This document shows, in pieces, positions 1 through 11,663 of a DNA stretch of 64,000 bases; position 1 is the stretch's first letter, and the number at the start of each line of letters is the position of its first letter. A program made the translations under genes and the position numbers. The stretch lies in assembly GCA_005778405.1 (NCBI GenBank), contig SXOA01000023.1, positions 1-64,000 of the forward strand, read 5' to 3'. This stretch comes from Planctomycetaceae bacterium. GTDB taxonomy: Bacteria; Planctomycetota; Planctomycetia; Pirellulales; Pirellulaceae. The notes under the pieces are model-generated. The model had not been told where the DNA came from and searched no databases. It worked only from the letters and a program-made list of their open reading frames with translations.

Positions 1-13
1 AGTAGGATCGAAT

Positions 14-41
14 ACCACTCACCACTCACCACTCACCACCC
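14..41. repeat. heptamer tandem array upstream of nadA
   Basis: ACCACTC-ACCACTC-ACCACTC-ACCACCC. Confidence 0.9.
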
Positions 42-80
42 TATAATTGAGTATCGACATTACTTCTTTGCGAGATCGCC

Positions 81-1217
81 ATGCTCACACTCAGTCCCCC
101 CCCTGCCCTGGCACTCAAACCCTACAAGTCGCTCTCCAACGAAGAGTTGGCTGAGCGGATTGAGGCGGTTCGCCGCGAGATGGGGAGCCGGCTGATGATC
201 CTGGGGCATCATTATCAACAAGATGAGGTAATCGCCCATAGCGATTTACGCGGCGATAGCTATCAGCTCAGCCAAATGGCCGCCTCCAGCCGCGATTGCC
301 GATTCATTGTATTCTGCGGCGTGCATTTCATGGCCGAAACCGCGGACATCCTGGCGAACCGCCCGGAAAAACTGGCGGAGCGTGGCGGCGAGCGGGTGAC
401 GGTCATCCTGCCGGACTTGGCCGCGGGTTGCTCGATGGCGGATATGGCAGGTATCGACCAGGTGGAGGGGGCTTGGGCCGACCTCGGTGAGATCATCGAC
501 ACCAGTGACATTACCCCGGTAACGTACATCAATTCCGCCGCCAGCCTTAAAGCCTTTTGCGGTCGGCACGGTGGCATTGTCTGCACCAGCAGCAATGCCA
601 AGGCGGTTCTCCAGTGGTCGTTCCAGCGTACCAGCCGCGTGTTCTTCTTCCCCGATCAGCATTTGGGGCGAAACACGGCTCTCAAAATGGGCATCACCAA
701 CGAGCAGATGCCCGTCTTTGATCCGTATGAGAGCGAACTCGGCGGCAACAATCCCGAGGCCATTACAGCGAGCAGGGTCGTCTTGTGGAAGGGACACTGC
801 AGCGTCCACCAGATGTTTCGCAAGGAGCATGTCGAGCAATTCCGCAAGAAATTCCCCGGTATCAAGATTCTAGTTCATCCCGAATGTCCGCAGGAGGTGA
901 ACGACCTGGCGGACATCAGCGGGTCCACGAGCAAAATCATGAAGACGGTGGAGGAAGCACCGCCGGGGACCAAGTGGGCCATCGGGACGGAACTGCACCT
1001 GGTGAACCGCCTGAAGAAGGAGCATCCAGAACAGGAGATTCACTTTCTGTCGCCCGTCGTCTGCATGTGTGCGACGATGTACCGCATCGACCTGGCCCAT
1101 CTCTGTTGGAGCCTGGAAAGCCTGGCTGCCGGCGATCCGGTTAATACCATCAAGGTGGATGAAGAAACCGCCCGGCAGAGTCTGGCGGCATTAGAGCGGA
1201 TGCTGGAAGTGAAGTGA
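81..1217 (+). CDS. nadA: quinolinate synthase NadA
   Basis: 378 aa ORF; LGHHYQQDEVI, GCSMADMA, HPECPQEV and conserved Cys residues typical of NadA. Confidence 0.96.
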   Translation: MLTLSPPPALALKPYKSLSNEELAERIEAVRREMGSRLMILGHHYQQDEVIAHSDLRGDSYQLSQMAASSRDCRFIVFCGVHFMAETADILANRPEKLAERGGERVTVILPDLAAGCSMADMAGIDQVEGAWADLGEIIDTSDITPVTYINSAASLKAFCGRHGGIVCTSSNAKAVLQWSFQRTSRVFFFPDQHLGRNTALKMGITNEQMPVFDPYESELGGNNPEAITASRVVLWKGHCSVHQMFRKEHVEQFRKKFPGIKILVHPECPQEVNDLADISGSTSKIMKTVEEAPPGTKWAIGTELHLVNRLKKEHPEQEIHFLSPVVCMCATMYRIDLAHLCWSLESLAAGDPVNTIKVDEETARQSLAALERMLEVK

Positions 1218-1230
1218 CCCGCTCGCCTGG

Positions 1231-2988
<1,758 letters not shown>

Positions 2989-3368
2989 ATCGCGAGAGCT
3001 GGACCCTGCGCCAATTCCGTTGTCACGCAGGGGCATCCCCGCGAGTTTGTGAATCGCATCACGGTCAACGTTCTCCCCGGATGTCGGCCGCGCTCTTGCC
3101 GGTGAAACACCCGCATCCTCAACCTTCGGGCGCTCACCCGTCTGCGATCCGTTCCGCAAACGAGTGAGGATGCAGGAAACCGAAAAACGAAACGAAACCG
3201 AACCAGAAAAGGTTACACCCCCGCAATGCGGGCGTAAAGCATCTATCCTTATATTTTATCAGGGCTTATGGCAAAACAAAGACTTCAAAGAGACGGAATT
3301 GCCAAAACTTCGGCCGATTGCGGCCCGTAGCGGTAGTCTGTGCGGCCTATGGGGAGTAACCTTCTTGT

Positions 3369-3593
3369 ATGATCCACCAGGTGCTTCTTTTCACCCGCAT
3401 CGGCTGCCATCTTTGCGACCAGGCGGAAGCGCTTCTCATTCGCCACGGCCTGACACCGCAAAAGTTCGATGTCGACGCTAATCCGGAATTGCAGCAGAAG
3501 TATGATACCTGCGTGCCGGTGGTCGTCATCGATGGCAAAGAACGCTTTCGCGGCCAGGTCAACGAATTTCTGCTCAAGCGGCTGCTGAAATAG
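3369..3593 (+). CDS. glutaredoxin-family protein
   Basis: LLFTRIGCHLCDQAEALL (CxxC) in a 74 aa thioredoxin-fold-like ORF. Confidence 0.85.
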   Translation: MIHQVLLFTRIGCHLCDQAEALLIRHGLTPQKFDVDANPELQQKYDTCVPVVVIDGKERFRGQVNEFLLKRLLK

Positions 3594-3600
3594 CCTGGCC

Positions 3601-4257
3601 ATGACAAACACACTCGGCATGTTTGCCAAGCACTGGCAGCCCGGCACGGTAAAGACCCGGCTGGCGGTGAGCATTGGCGACGAAGCTGCCGCCGCATTGC
3701 ATCGGCATTTTGTGCAAACGCTGATCAGCCGCCTTCAGGACGTCGCCGACCGCCACGTTCTTTGTTTCGCACCGGCCGACTCCGCCGGAGCATTCGGCCA
3801 ACTCAGCCTCGGCCGCTGGACCCTTGAGCCGCAAGCCGAGGGCGATCTCGGCACACGCATGAAGCATTTCTTCACCGCAACGCCAGCAGCCGAAGACTCT
3901 CAGCGCGCAATCTTGATTGGCTCCGACAGCCCCGATCTGCCGTTGGAGTTTATCGAAGAGGCGTTCGACAAGCTGCGGGACTCTCCTGTCGTTCTCGGTC
4001 CCACCGTCGACGGCGGCTACTATCTCATTGGCCTCTCGCAGACCGTGCCCCCCATCTTCGACAACATCTCCTGGAGCACCCCAGAAGTCTGGCCGCAAAC
4101 CATCGCCCGCCTCACTGCCGCCAGAATCCCTTACCACGTCCTTCCTTGGTGGTACGATGTAGATGACCTAGCGGGCCTACACCGACTCCATGATTCTATG
4201 TCTCCTTACGAGCCACTTTACGGGAAAATCTCGTCGCTCCTGACTCCTGACTCCTGA
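3601..4257 (+). CDS. TIGR04282/DUF2064-type glycosyltransferase
   Basis: FAKHWQPGTVKTRLA, LIGSDSPDLPLEFIEEAF, LGPTVDGGYYLIGL; 7 bp after the glutaredoxin gene. Confidence 0.88.
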   Translation: MTNTLGMFAKHWQPGTVKTRLAVSIGDEAAAALHRHFVQTLISRLQDVADRHVLCFAPADSAGAFGQLSLGRWTLEPQAEGDLGTRMKHFFTATPAAEDSQRAILIGSDSPDLPLEFIEEAFDKLRDSPVVLGPTVDGGYYLIGLSQTVPPIFDNISWSTPEVWPQTIARLTAARIPYHVLPWWYDVDDLAGLHRLHDSMSPYEPLYGKISSLLTPDS

Positions 4258-4271
4258 CTCATGACTCATGA
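4237..4271. repeat. heptamer tandem array spanning a stop/start junction
   Basis: CTCCTGA x3 then CTCATGA x2; includes TGA stop (4255-4257) and ATG start (4268-4270). Confidence 0.95.
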
Positions 4272-5383
4272 CTGACGTCCTCATTATTGGCGGTGGCGTC
4301 ATTGGCCTGTCGCTTGCCTGGGACCTCGCCCAGCACGGTCGGCAAGTTCAGGTCATCGACAGTGGCGAACCGGGGAAAGAAGCCTCCTGGGCCGGTGCCG
4401 GCATTCTTCCACCCACCTCCTGGAAAGCGGCTCTGCATCCCTATGACCAGCTGCGGGCCCTTTCCAGCGAACTTCATCCGCTTTGGGCAGCAGCCCTTTC
4501 GAAGCAAACTGGCATCGACACCGGTTATCGCACTTGCGGTGGCATTTATCTTGCTCGCACCCCTGGCGAAGCTGCGTCACTTACCGGCTGGGCCAATGCG
4601 GCAACGGAAGAAGGGATTGAGGTGCATCGGCTGGGTGAGCGTGAGTGGGAGGAGTCAGGAATTAGGGAACAGGGGGCGGTAGAGGGAAGGAGAATCCGCG
4701 CCGCCTATTTGCTGCCCAAGGAGGCTCAGCTTCGCAATCCTCGGCACTTGCAAGCACTTCGCACAGCTTGCGAACGTCTAGGCGTCGTGATCACACCGGG
4801 CGGTGCGGCACTCGACTTTGAAATCCGCGATGGCCGAGTTCAGACCGTGATAACTTCCGCCGGTCCATTGCAAGCCAGCCAATTCTGCCTGACCTCCGGT
4901 GCTTGGACTGGCCAGATTTGCGCCACGCTCGGCATCCCGCTTGGGATCTTCCCCATTCGGGGCCAAATGGTGCTCTTCAACACCCACGATGTCTCAGTCT
5001 TGAAACACATCGTTACGGAAGGCTCTCGCTACCTCGTTCCCCGCGAGGACGGTCACGTTTTAGCCGGCTCGACGGAAGAAGAGGTCGGTTTTGACAAGAG
5101 TACGACGGAAGAAGCCGTCGCCGATCTCATAGCTTTCGCCCGCGGCCTGGTTCCCGCTCTAGAGAATGCAACCGTTGAACGGAAATGGGCTGGCTTACGC
5201 CCGGCCTCATTCGATAGCCTTCCCTATCTCGGTTTGCTCCCTGGCCTCGCCAACTGCTTCGTGGCCTCCGGCCATTTCCGTAGCGGTCTCTATCTCTCTC
5301 CAGCAACCGCCGTTGTCATGAGCCAAATGATGCGTGGCGAGCAGCCTCAAATCGATCTCGGGCCGTTTCGAACGGGGCGGTGA
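4268..5383 (+). CDS. thiO: glycine oxidase ThiO (FAD-dependent)
   Basis: VLIIGGGVIGLSLAWDLA FAD motif; EASWAGAGILPP; GLRPASFDSLPYLG; SGHFRSGLYLSPATA. Confidence 0.92.
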   Translation: MTDVLIIGGGVIGLSLAWDLAQHGRQVQVIDSGEPGKEASWAGAGILPPTSWKAALHPYDQLRALSSELHPLWAAALSKQTGIDTGYRTCGGIYLARTPGEAASLTGWANAATEEGIEVHRLGEREWEESGIREQGAVEGRRIRAAYLLPKEAQLRNPRHLQALRTACERLGVVITPGGAALDFEIRDGRVQTVITSAGPLQASQFCLTSGAWTGQICATLGIPLGIFPIRGQMVLFNTHDVSVLKHIVTEGSRYLVPREDGHVLAGSTEEEVGFDKSTTEEAVADLIAFARGLVPALENATVERKWAGLRPASFDSLPYLGLLPGLANCFVASGHFRSGLYLSPATAVVMSQMMRGEQPQIDLGPFRTGR

Positions 5384-5570
5384 CGCCACCTCCAAAATCC
5401 CCTTTTCGTCCCACGTCCAACGTCCCTTGGAATGGTCGCAAGTACTTACAGGTAAAGTATTTACAGAAGTAACTTGAACAGGGGTGCCAAACCTTCGTAG
5501 GATAAGGGTGTCCCCCCAAGGGGTGTTTTCGTGTCCCACCTAGAGCTCGCCACTTGCTTCCCCTGTTGTC

Positions 5571-6290
5571 ATGTTCCGTCGCTCCGAACTAATCCAGAAG
5601 CAGCTTGCCCCGACCAAGGTTCGGGCGGAGTCTCGCGCTGTTGCTTCGCGACGAGTCGTGATGGCGGGAAAGGGCATGCGAATCTCAGGTGGAACGCCTC
5701 GTGGACCGTATCTGCCGCCGGAAACCTGGCATGAGCCAAGTGAGCAGGCGAGCGGCCAATTCTGCGTGATGCATCAGCCAGCCGGCAAGGGATTTCGCCA
5801 CATTCTGACCGAAGAAGACGTCCGCAATCGCCTGGCGGAATTGCCGCGGTGGATGGTCGAACCGCTCGAGGTCGTGCAGTTCAGCCAGATGACCCGTAAA
5901 AAGCGAATGGCGGCGTGCTACGGCATGCAGTGGGGGGCGACAATCTATCTCTACCCGATTGAAGAGAATCTGGTCGAAACCTTCCACCAGCCCCCGAAAC
6001 CGAACCAAAAGATTGAAGCCAGCATGTTCGGGGCCCGGTGGGAAGCCGCCGGCCACGGCCACTGGAAGCTCATTTGGTCTCCAGAGGCGATTCGGGACTT
6101 TTTTCTGAACAACGTGCTGATTCATGAGTTGGGGCACATTCTGGACACCCGCAACAGCCGCACGGTGGACCGGGAGCGGTTTGCCGAGTGGTTCGCCATC
6201 GAAAATGGCTATAAGCGGAGCCAACGGCAGGATCTAGCGGTGCTGGCCGAGCGGAAGTATGTCCGCAAGCGGCACCACAAAGTGAAGTAG
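5571..6290 (+). CDS. putative zinc-metalloprotease-like protein
   Basis: NNVLIHELGHILDTRN (HExxH) in the C-terminal half; true start may be downstream of 5571. Confidence 0.65.
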   Translation: MFRRSELIQKQLAPTKVRAESRAVASRRVVMAGKGMRISGGTPRGPYLPPETWHEPSEQASGQFCVMHQPAGKGFRHILTEEDVRNRLAELPRWMVEPLEVVQFSQMTRKKRMAACYGMQWGATIYLYPIEENLVETFHQPPKPNQKIEASMFGARWEAAGHGHWKLIWSPEAIRDFFLNNVLIHELGHILDTRNSRTVDRERFAEWFAIENGYKRSQRQDLAVLAERKYVRKRHHKVK

Positions 6291-6349
6291 CCTGACTGCC
6301 CCGACAGGCGAGTACATTCTTGGCTGATTTTCGTTTAATGTATCGCCAG

Positions 6350-6395
6350 AGACCGCCTTGCGCGCTTGCGCTATCCCCTGATGCGGTCTTTGTTT
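6350..6395 (+). terminator. possible intrinsic terminator
   Basis: AGACCGC...GCGGTCT arms followed by TTGTTT. Confidence 0.35.
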
Positions 6396-6446
6396 AGAAT
6401 AAATCCCTGACCGTTGACTTGATCCTACGCTGACGAGGAATTGTCT

Positions 6447-8351
6447 ATGACCTCCCCCCTGTTCCGAGGCATGTTGGCGTTGTTGTTGGGAATCGTACTG
6501 TCTTCTGCCGCAATTGCCGCACCGACCAAGGAACAGCAGGCCGAAATTAGCACCATCAACACGCTGCTGACCCGCGCTGGCAACCTCTACAAGCAGAACA
6601 AATTCGCGGAGGCTGGCGAAGCGATCAAGGAAGCGCAGGCCAAGATCGAAAAACTCGGCGAGGGAGGGGATGCCCAGGTGATGAAAGCCCTGGAAGCACC
6701 TTATAAGCGACTGCTCAACGCCCATGCCCTGCTCGAAATCGAGGGGGTCAAGCTGAGCGAAATCAAGCCGCTGGAAGCGAAGAAGCCAATGCCCGCCGGC
6801 GGTGCCCCACTTCCCGCTGGCGCGGTCAGTTTCACCAAGCAAATCGCCCCCATCATCGTCGCCCGCTGCGGCGGCTGCCACGTCCGCAACAGCCGCGGCG
6901 AGCTTTCGATGGCGACCTACGAAGCGATGATGGCCGGCAACAAGAACGGCAAAATTCTCTTCGCCGGCAAGCCGGAAGGGAGCATTATCATCGACAAAAT
7001 TGAGGGGAAAGAGATGCCGCCCAATGGTGCGGGCATTCCGGACGCCGAATTTGCCACGATTAAGAAGTGGATTTCCGAAGGGGCCAAGTTCGATGGCACC
7101 GACCTGAAAGCCAATCTCACCATGCTCGCTGGTGGCAACGCCGCCGCCACACCTGCCATGGAAATCAAGGTTGCTACCGGCAAAGAGACGATCAGCTTTT
7201 CCAAGGATATCGCCCCGGTGCTGGCCAGCACTTGCGTCAACTGTCACGGCACCAGACAACCGCGCGGCAACTTCAGCCTGTTTACGTTCGAAGGACTGCT
7301 CAAAGGTGGCGACAGCGGATCCCCCATTCAGCCAGGCAAGGGAGCTGATTCGTACCTCATCAAGAAGCTTCGCGGTACTGCCAAGCAAGGCCAGCGAATG
7401 CCGCTCAACCTTGACCCGCTCAAGGACGATGTCATCGCCAAGATCGAGAAATGGATTGACGAAGGGGCCACATTCGACGGCGGTGACGCCAAGCAGCCCG
7501 TCATCGAAGTCGCTGCCCTGGCCAAAGCCCGCGGCAGCACGCATGCACAGCTCAGCGCCGATCGCGCCACCCTGGCGGGCACTAACTGGCGGCTGGGAAT
7601 GCCGGACATCGGCGCCGACAAGGTCGAAACCGAGAATTTTCTGGTGCTCGGCAATGTCGGGCCCAATACGCTCCAGCAAATTGGCGACAATGCCGAAGCC
7701 CTGGCTCCCAAAGTCGGCGAGATGCTCAAGGCCACTTCCGGTCATCCGCTCATCAAGGGCCGCATGACTCTGTTCGTTTTCCGCGAGCGGTACGACTACA
7801 GCGAGTTCGGCAAAATGGTCGAGCGACGGGACATCCCCGGCATGTGGCGAGGCCACTTCAAATTCAGCATCGTCGACGCTTACGCCGCGGTGATTCCCCC
7901 CAAGGCCGACGACTACAGCCTGCAAACTCTCATTTCCCAGCAATTGGCGGGGTGCTACGTCGCTTCGCTTGGCAAAGGTGGCACTCCCCTGTGGTTCTCT
8001 CAAGGTGCGGGCCGCGTCGTTGCCTCGCGTTTGGATGGGGGCGACCCTCGGGTGATGGCTTGGGATGACGCCATTCCGGAAATCGTCTCCACCCTCCCGA
8101 GTGCCGACGCTTTCCTCACGAATAAACTGGACCCTGAGTCCGCCGACATCGCAGCCTACAGCTTTGTCAAGTTCTTGATGACAGACGGCAAGAAGTTCCA
8201 GCTCTTGCTGGACAAGCTCCGCGGCAACGGAGATTTCGTCAAGGCTTTCCCGGAAGTCTATGGTGGCAGCCCCAACGCCGTCGCCGAAATGTGGGTCCGC
8301 AAGCCGCCGTCTCGCAGCGTGCCAGCGAAAAAGACGGCGGGGAAGAAATAG
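6447..8351 (+). CDS. secreted protein with two planctomycete-type cytochrome c domains and a C-terminal degenerate gluzincin-like domain
   Basis: Signal peptide; two CxxCH motifs (CGGCH, CVNCH); C-terminal LISQQLAG...TPLWFSQGAG resembles the HExxH...PLWLSEG architecture. Confidence 0.8.
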   Translation: MTSPLFRGMLALLLGIVLSSAAIAAPTKEQQAEISTINTLLTRAGNLYKQNKFAEAGEAIKEAQAKIEKLGEGGDAQVMKALEAPYKRLLNAHALLEIEGVKLSEIKPLEAKKPMPAGGAPLPAGAVSFTKQIAPIIVARCGGCHVRNSRGELSMATYEAMMAGNKNGKILFAGKPEGSIIIDKIEGKEMPPNGAGIPDAEFATIKKWISEGAKFDGTDLKANLTMLAGGNAAATPAMEIKVATGKETISFSKDIAPVLASTCVNCHGTRQPRGNFSLFTFEGLLKGGDSGSPIQPGKGADSYLIKKLRGTAKQGQRMPLNLDPLKDDVIAKIEKWIDEGATFDGGDAKQPVIEVAALAKARGSTHAQLSADRATLAGTNWRLGMPDIGADKVETENFLVLGNVGPNTLQQIGDNAEALAPKVGEMLKATSGHPLIKGRMTLFVFRERYDYSEFGKMVERRDIPGMWRGHFKFSIVDAYAAVIPPKADDYSLQTLISQQLAGCYVASLGKGGTPLWFSQGAGRVVASRLDGGDPRVMAWDDAIPEIVSTLPSADAFLTNKLDPESADIAAYSFVKFLMTDGKKFQLLLDKLRGNGDFVKAFPEVYGGSPNAVAEMWVRKPPSRSVPAKKTAGKK

Positions 8352-8392
8352 AACGGCGCTGCGCTGCTTTTTGCAGTAGTGCCTCCCCCATC

Positions 8393-9979
8393 CTAATGCT
8401 TGAAGTGCCTGCGCCCCGTGAAGATCATGGGGATGCCGTGTTGGTTGCAGGCGGCGATGACTTCGGCATCCTTGACACTCCCTCCCGGCTGAATGATGGC
8501 GGCGACGCCGGCGGCGGCGGCTTTGTGGATGGAATCGGGAAAGGGAAAGAAAGCGTCGGAGGCGAGGACGGAGCCGGGGGCTCGGTCGCCAGCTTTGACG
8601 ATAGCGATTTCCACGGAATCGACCCGGCTCATCTGGCCTGCTCCGCAGCCGATGAGGGAGCCGTCTTTTGACAGCACAATCGCGTTGGACTTCACGTGCC
8701 GCACGATGCTCCAGCCGAAGCGGAGGTCGGCCAAAAGCGCGTCCTGTGGCTCTCCAGCGGTAACAACTTTCCATTCACTCTCGGGGTCCGGGAGCACGTC
8801 GGCTTCCTGCACCAACATTCCCCCTTCAATCTGGCGAAAGTTAATGCGGGCGGAGGGGGGATCGAGCGGGCCGATTTCCAGCAGCCGCACGTTGGTTTTC
8901 CATTTGGGCCGCGTGGTGAGAATCTGCAGGGCCGCGGCATCGAAACTCGGGGCGACAATCGCTTCGATGAACAGCCCCGGCTCGGACAGCACCTCAGCCG
9001 TCGCCACATCCACCGCGCGGTTGAACGCCAGGACACCGCCGAACGCGCTCTGCGGGTCGCCGGCCAAAGCCATCTTTGCCGCTTGAGCCAGCGAATCGCT
9101 CGTGGCTGCTCCGCACGGATTGTTGTGCTTGATGACCGAAGCCGCCGGCTGCTCGAACCCCCGGACGATCGCGAGGGCGCTGTCAAGGTCCAGCAAGTTG
9201 TTGTACGACAGTTCCTTCCCATTGAGCTGTTTCGCGGATACCAGGCTCACGCCGTTTGCATTTGCCACCCGGTACACTGCCGCGTGCTGATGGGAGTTTT
9301 CGCCGTAGCGGAGCTCGCCTTGCTTTTCCAAAGCCAGGCCGATCTTTGGTGGAAAGAGCCTCTCCCTCTCCGTGGTTCCGTCCCCTTCCTCACGAGCAAA
9401 CCACGTCGCTATCGCTGCGTCGTATTCCGCCGTATGGGCATAAGCCGCCCCCGCCAGCTTCTGCCGCAATGGGAACGAAGTCGCCTTATCTTGGGCGATT
9501 TCCGCCAGCACTTCGGCATATTGCTGGGGGCTGGTGACGATAGCCACGAACGCATGGTTCTTGGCCGCCGCCCGGACGAGGCTTGGGCCGCCAATGTCAA
9601 TGTTTTCAATCGCCTCCTCCGGGGAAACTCCCGGCTTGGCGATGGTTGCGGCGAACGGATAGAGATTGACGACCACGAGCTCAAAGGTGGCGATTTCATG
9701 CTCTTCGACGGACTGCATATCCTCGGCATGGTCATGGCGGCAAAGGATGCCGCCAAAAATCTTGGGGTGCAGCGTCTTCACACGCCCTTCCATCATTTCC
9801 GGAAATCCCGTGTAGCGGGCGACATCTCGGGCCTCGATACCGGCGGCAATCAGAAACTTTCGCGTCCCCCCAGTCGAGAATATCTCCACTCCCGCCGCCG
9901 CCAGCCCTTGGGCAAACTTGGCCAGACCGGACTTATCGCTGACGCTGATCAAGGCACGTTGCACGGGAGGGTTGGTCAT
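8393..9979 (-). CDS. purH: bifunctional AICAR formyltransferase/IMP cyclohydrolase PurH
   Basis: RALISVSDKSGL, STGGTRKFL, VKTLHPKIFGGIL, KHNNPCGAA, GQMSRVDS, DAFFPFPD. Confidence 0.96.
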   Translation of the reverse strand: MTNPPVQRALISVSDKSGLAKFAQGLAAAGVEIFSTGGTRKFLIAAGIEARDVARYTGFPEMMEGRVKTLHPKIFGGILCRHDHAEDMQSVEEHEIATFELVVVNLYPFAATIAKPGVSPEEAIENIDIGGPSLVRAAAKNHAFVAIVTSPQQYAEVLAEIAQDKATSFPLRQKLAGAAYAHTAEYDAAIATWFAREEGDGTTERERLFPPKIGLALEKQGELRYGENSHQHAAVYRVANANGVSLVSAKQLNGKELSYNNLLDLDSALAIVRGFEQPAASVIKHNNPCGAATSDSLAQAAKMALAGDPQSAFGGVLAFNRAVDVATAEVLSEPGLFIEAIVAPSFDAAALQILTTRPKWKTNVRLLEIGPLDPPSARINFRQIEGGMLVQEADVLPDPESEWKVVTAGEPQDALLADLRFGWSIVRHVKSNAIVLSKDGSLIGCGAGQMSRVDSVEIAIVKAGDRAPGSVLASDAFFPFPDSIHKAAAAGVAAIIQPGGSVKDAEVIAACNQHGIPMIFTGRRHFKH

Positions 9980-9980
9980 G

Positions 9981-10015
9981 AGTAGGCAGAAGGCAGTTGA
10001 CAGTAGGCCGGTGGC
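9981..10015. repeat. heptamer array immediately upstream of purH start
   Basis: AGTAGGC-AGAAGGC-AGTTGAC-AGTAGGC-CGGTGGC. Confidence 0.8.
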
Positions 10016-10163
10016 GGAAGTTGCCGCAGATTCTGGTTTAAGGTGCGAGGGGAAGATGGTCAAGGATAGCCCTCGTTTGCACCGCGAGAGGGCCTACTTT
10101 CGCGGTGCCAAGGACTATATTTGCTTGCCCCGCCCTATCCAGCCGATGTATAAATAGGGATGG

Positions 10164-11609
10164 ATGGATACGAAGTCCTCCCCCTGCCTACGCTCGCCGC
10201 TGGAAAGCTCGCCCATGAGTGACGCCTGGAATCTCCGCCGCACTTGCGCCCAATTCCGCCAGCTCGAAACGAGCCAGGCGAGCCGGCGCGGGTTCTTGCA
10301 CGCTGGCGTCATTGGAACGGCCGGGCTGTCGCTGGCGAATCTGCTGCGGAGCGAAGCAGCGGCGGTCCCGATAACGACTCAGGACAAAGCGAAGAACAAT
10401 GTCATCATTCTGTGGATGCGGGGGGGCCCCAGCCACATCGACATGTGGGATACCAAGCCCAATGCCCCAGCGGAGTTTCGCGGCGAATTTGGCACGATGA
10501 GCACGAATGTGGCGGGCATTCAGCTCACCGATATGCTGCCGCACTGCGCCAAGGTCATGGACAAGTGGTCCATCATCCGCAGCCTCAACCACGGCGACGC
10601 CGGACACAGCACGGGAGACCAGCTTTGCTTCACCGGCTACGGGCCGGGCATCGCCCCGGACGAAAACGCCCATCCCAGTTGCGGCAGCATCGCCGCCGAG
10701 CAACTCGGCAAGCTCAACCCGCGGCTGCCTCCGTATGTGATGATTCCCCGCATGGTCCCCGGCACCGGCTCCGCATATCTGGGTGTCTCCTGCAAACCGT
10801 TTGAAACTCAAGCCGACCCCGCCACGGTCGGACCCTTCAAGGTCCAGAATTTCGAGATGGCCGCTGGGCTTTCCGTCAACCGCCTCGGCGACCGGCAGAA
10901 CCTGCTCTCCGGGCTCGACAAGCTTCGCCGCGAAGCCGATGCCAGCGGCAAGATGGCTGGACTCGACCGTTTTGGCCAAAAGGCCTACGACATGCTCTGC
11001 TCCCCGGAAGCTCAGAAGGCGTTCGACCTCGACGCCGAACCGCAGAAAGTTCGCGACCGCTACGGCTTCATGCCGGCATGGGATCCCGGCGCAAGTAACC
11101 GCTGCGGCTCCCCCGCCTGGAGCCAGCGAATGCTGCTCGCCCGCCGCCTGGTCGAAGCGGGTGTCCGCATGGTGACGGTGGATCTCCGCTGGTGGGATAC
11201 GCACGTCAAAGGGTTTGAGTCCCTCAGGTTCGGATTTCTGCCCCGGTTCGACCTGGCCTATACCGCTCTGATTGAAGACCTCCATGAGCGCGGCCTCATG
11301 GAAAAGACACTGGTCGTCGCCTGGGGAGAATTCGGCCGCACTCCACGAGTGAACAACGACGCCGGTCGTGACCATTACCCCAACGTGTTCAGCGCCGCCA
11401 TTGCCGGCGGCAAGGTAAAAGGAGGCCGCGTCATTGGGGCTTCGGACAGCCACGGCGCATTCCCCAAGGATAACCCCAAGTCGCCGCTCGACGTGCTGGC
11501 CACCATCTACGACCATCTCGGCATCGACACCAAAAAGCAGTATCTTAATGATGCTGGGCGTCCCATTTCCGTCCTTTCTGGCGGCGAGCCCATTAAAGAG
11601 TTGTTCTAA
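10164..11609 (+). CDS. DUF1501 domain-containing protein (Tat signal)
   Basis: SRRGFLHAGVIGTAGLSLANLL; WMRGGPSHIDMWDTKP; GEFGRTPRVN. Confidence 0.92.
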   Translation: MDTKSSPCLRSPLESSPMSDAWNLRRTCAQFRQLETSQASRRGFLHAGVIGTAGLSLANLLRSEAAAVPITTQDKAKNNVIILWMRGGPSHIDMWDTKPNAPAEFRGEFGTMSTNVAGIQLTDMLPHCAKVMDKWSIIRSLNHGDAGHSTGDQLCFTGYGPGIAPDENAHPSCGSIAAEQLGKLNPRLPPYVMIPRMVPGTGSAYLGVSCKPFETQADPATVGPFKVQNFEMAAGLSVNRLGDRQNLLSGLDKLRREADASGKMAGLDRFGQKAYDMLCSPEAQKAFDLDAEPQKVRDRYGFMPAWDPGASNRCGSPAWSQRMLLARRLVEAGVRMVTVDLRWWDTHVKGFESLRFGFLPRFDLAYTALIEDLHERGLMEKTLVVAWGEFGRTPRVNNDAGRDHYPNVFSAAIAGGKVKGGRVIGASDSHGAFPKDNPKSPLDVLATIYDHLGIDTKKQYLNDAGRPISVLSGGEPIKELF

Positions 11610-11663
11610 CGGCCACAGGTGATAAGCCTGCGATCTTCCGTCTCTATCCCCGCTGTTGGACAG

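Noticed and set aside
5407-5427. Ninth heptamer array (CGTCCCA-CGTCCAA-CGTCCCT)
   Set aside because: Only three short units without a complementary arm; consistent with the class but too weak to count.
6234-8774. 846-aa minus-strand ORF opposite the cytochrome/peptidase-like gene
   Set aside because: The plus-strand ORF has a signal peptide and CxxCH motifs; the antisense ORF has no recognisable domain and is a typical product of high-GC codon bias.
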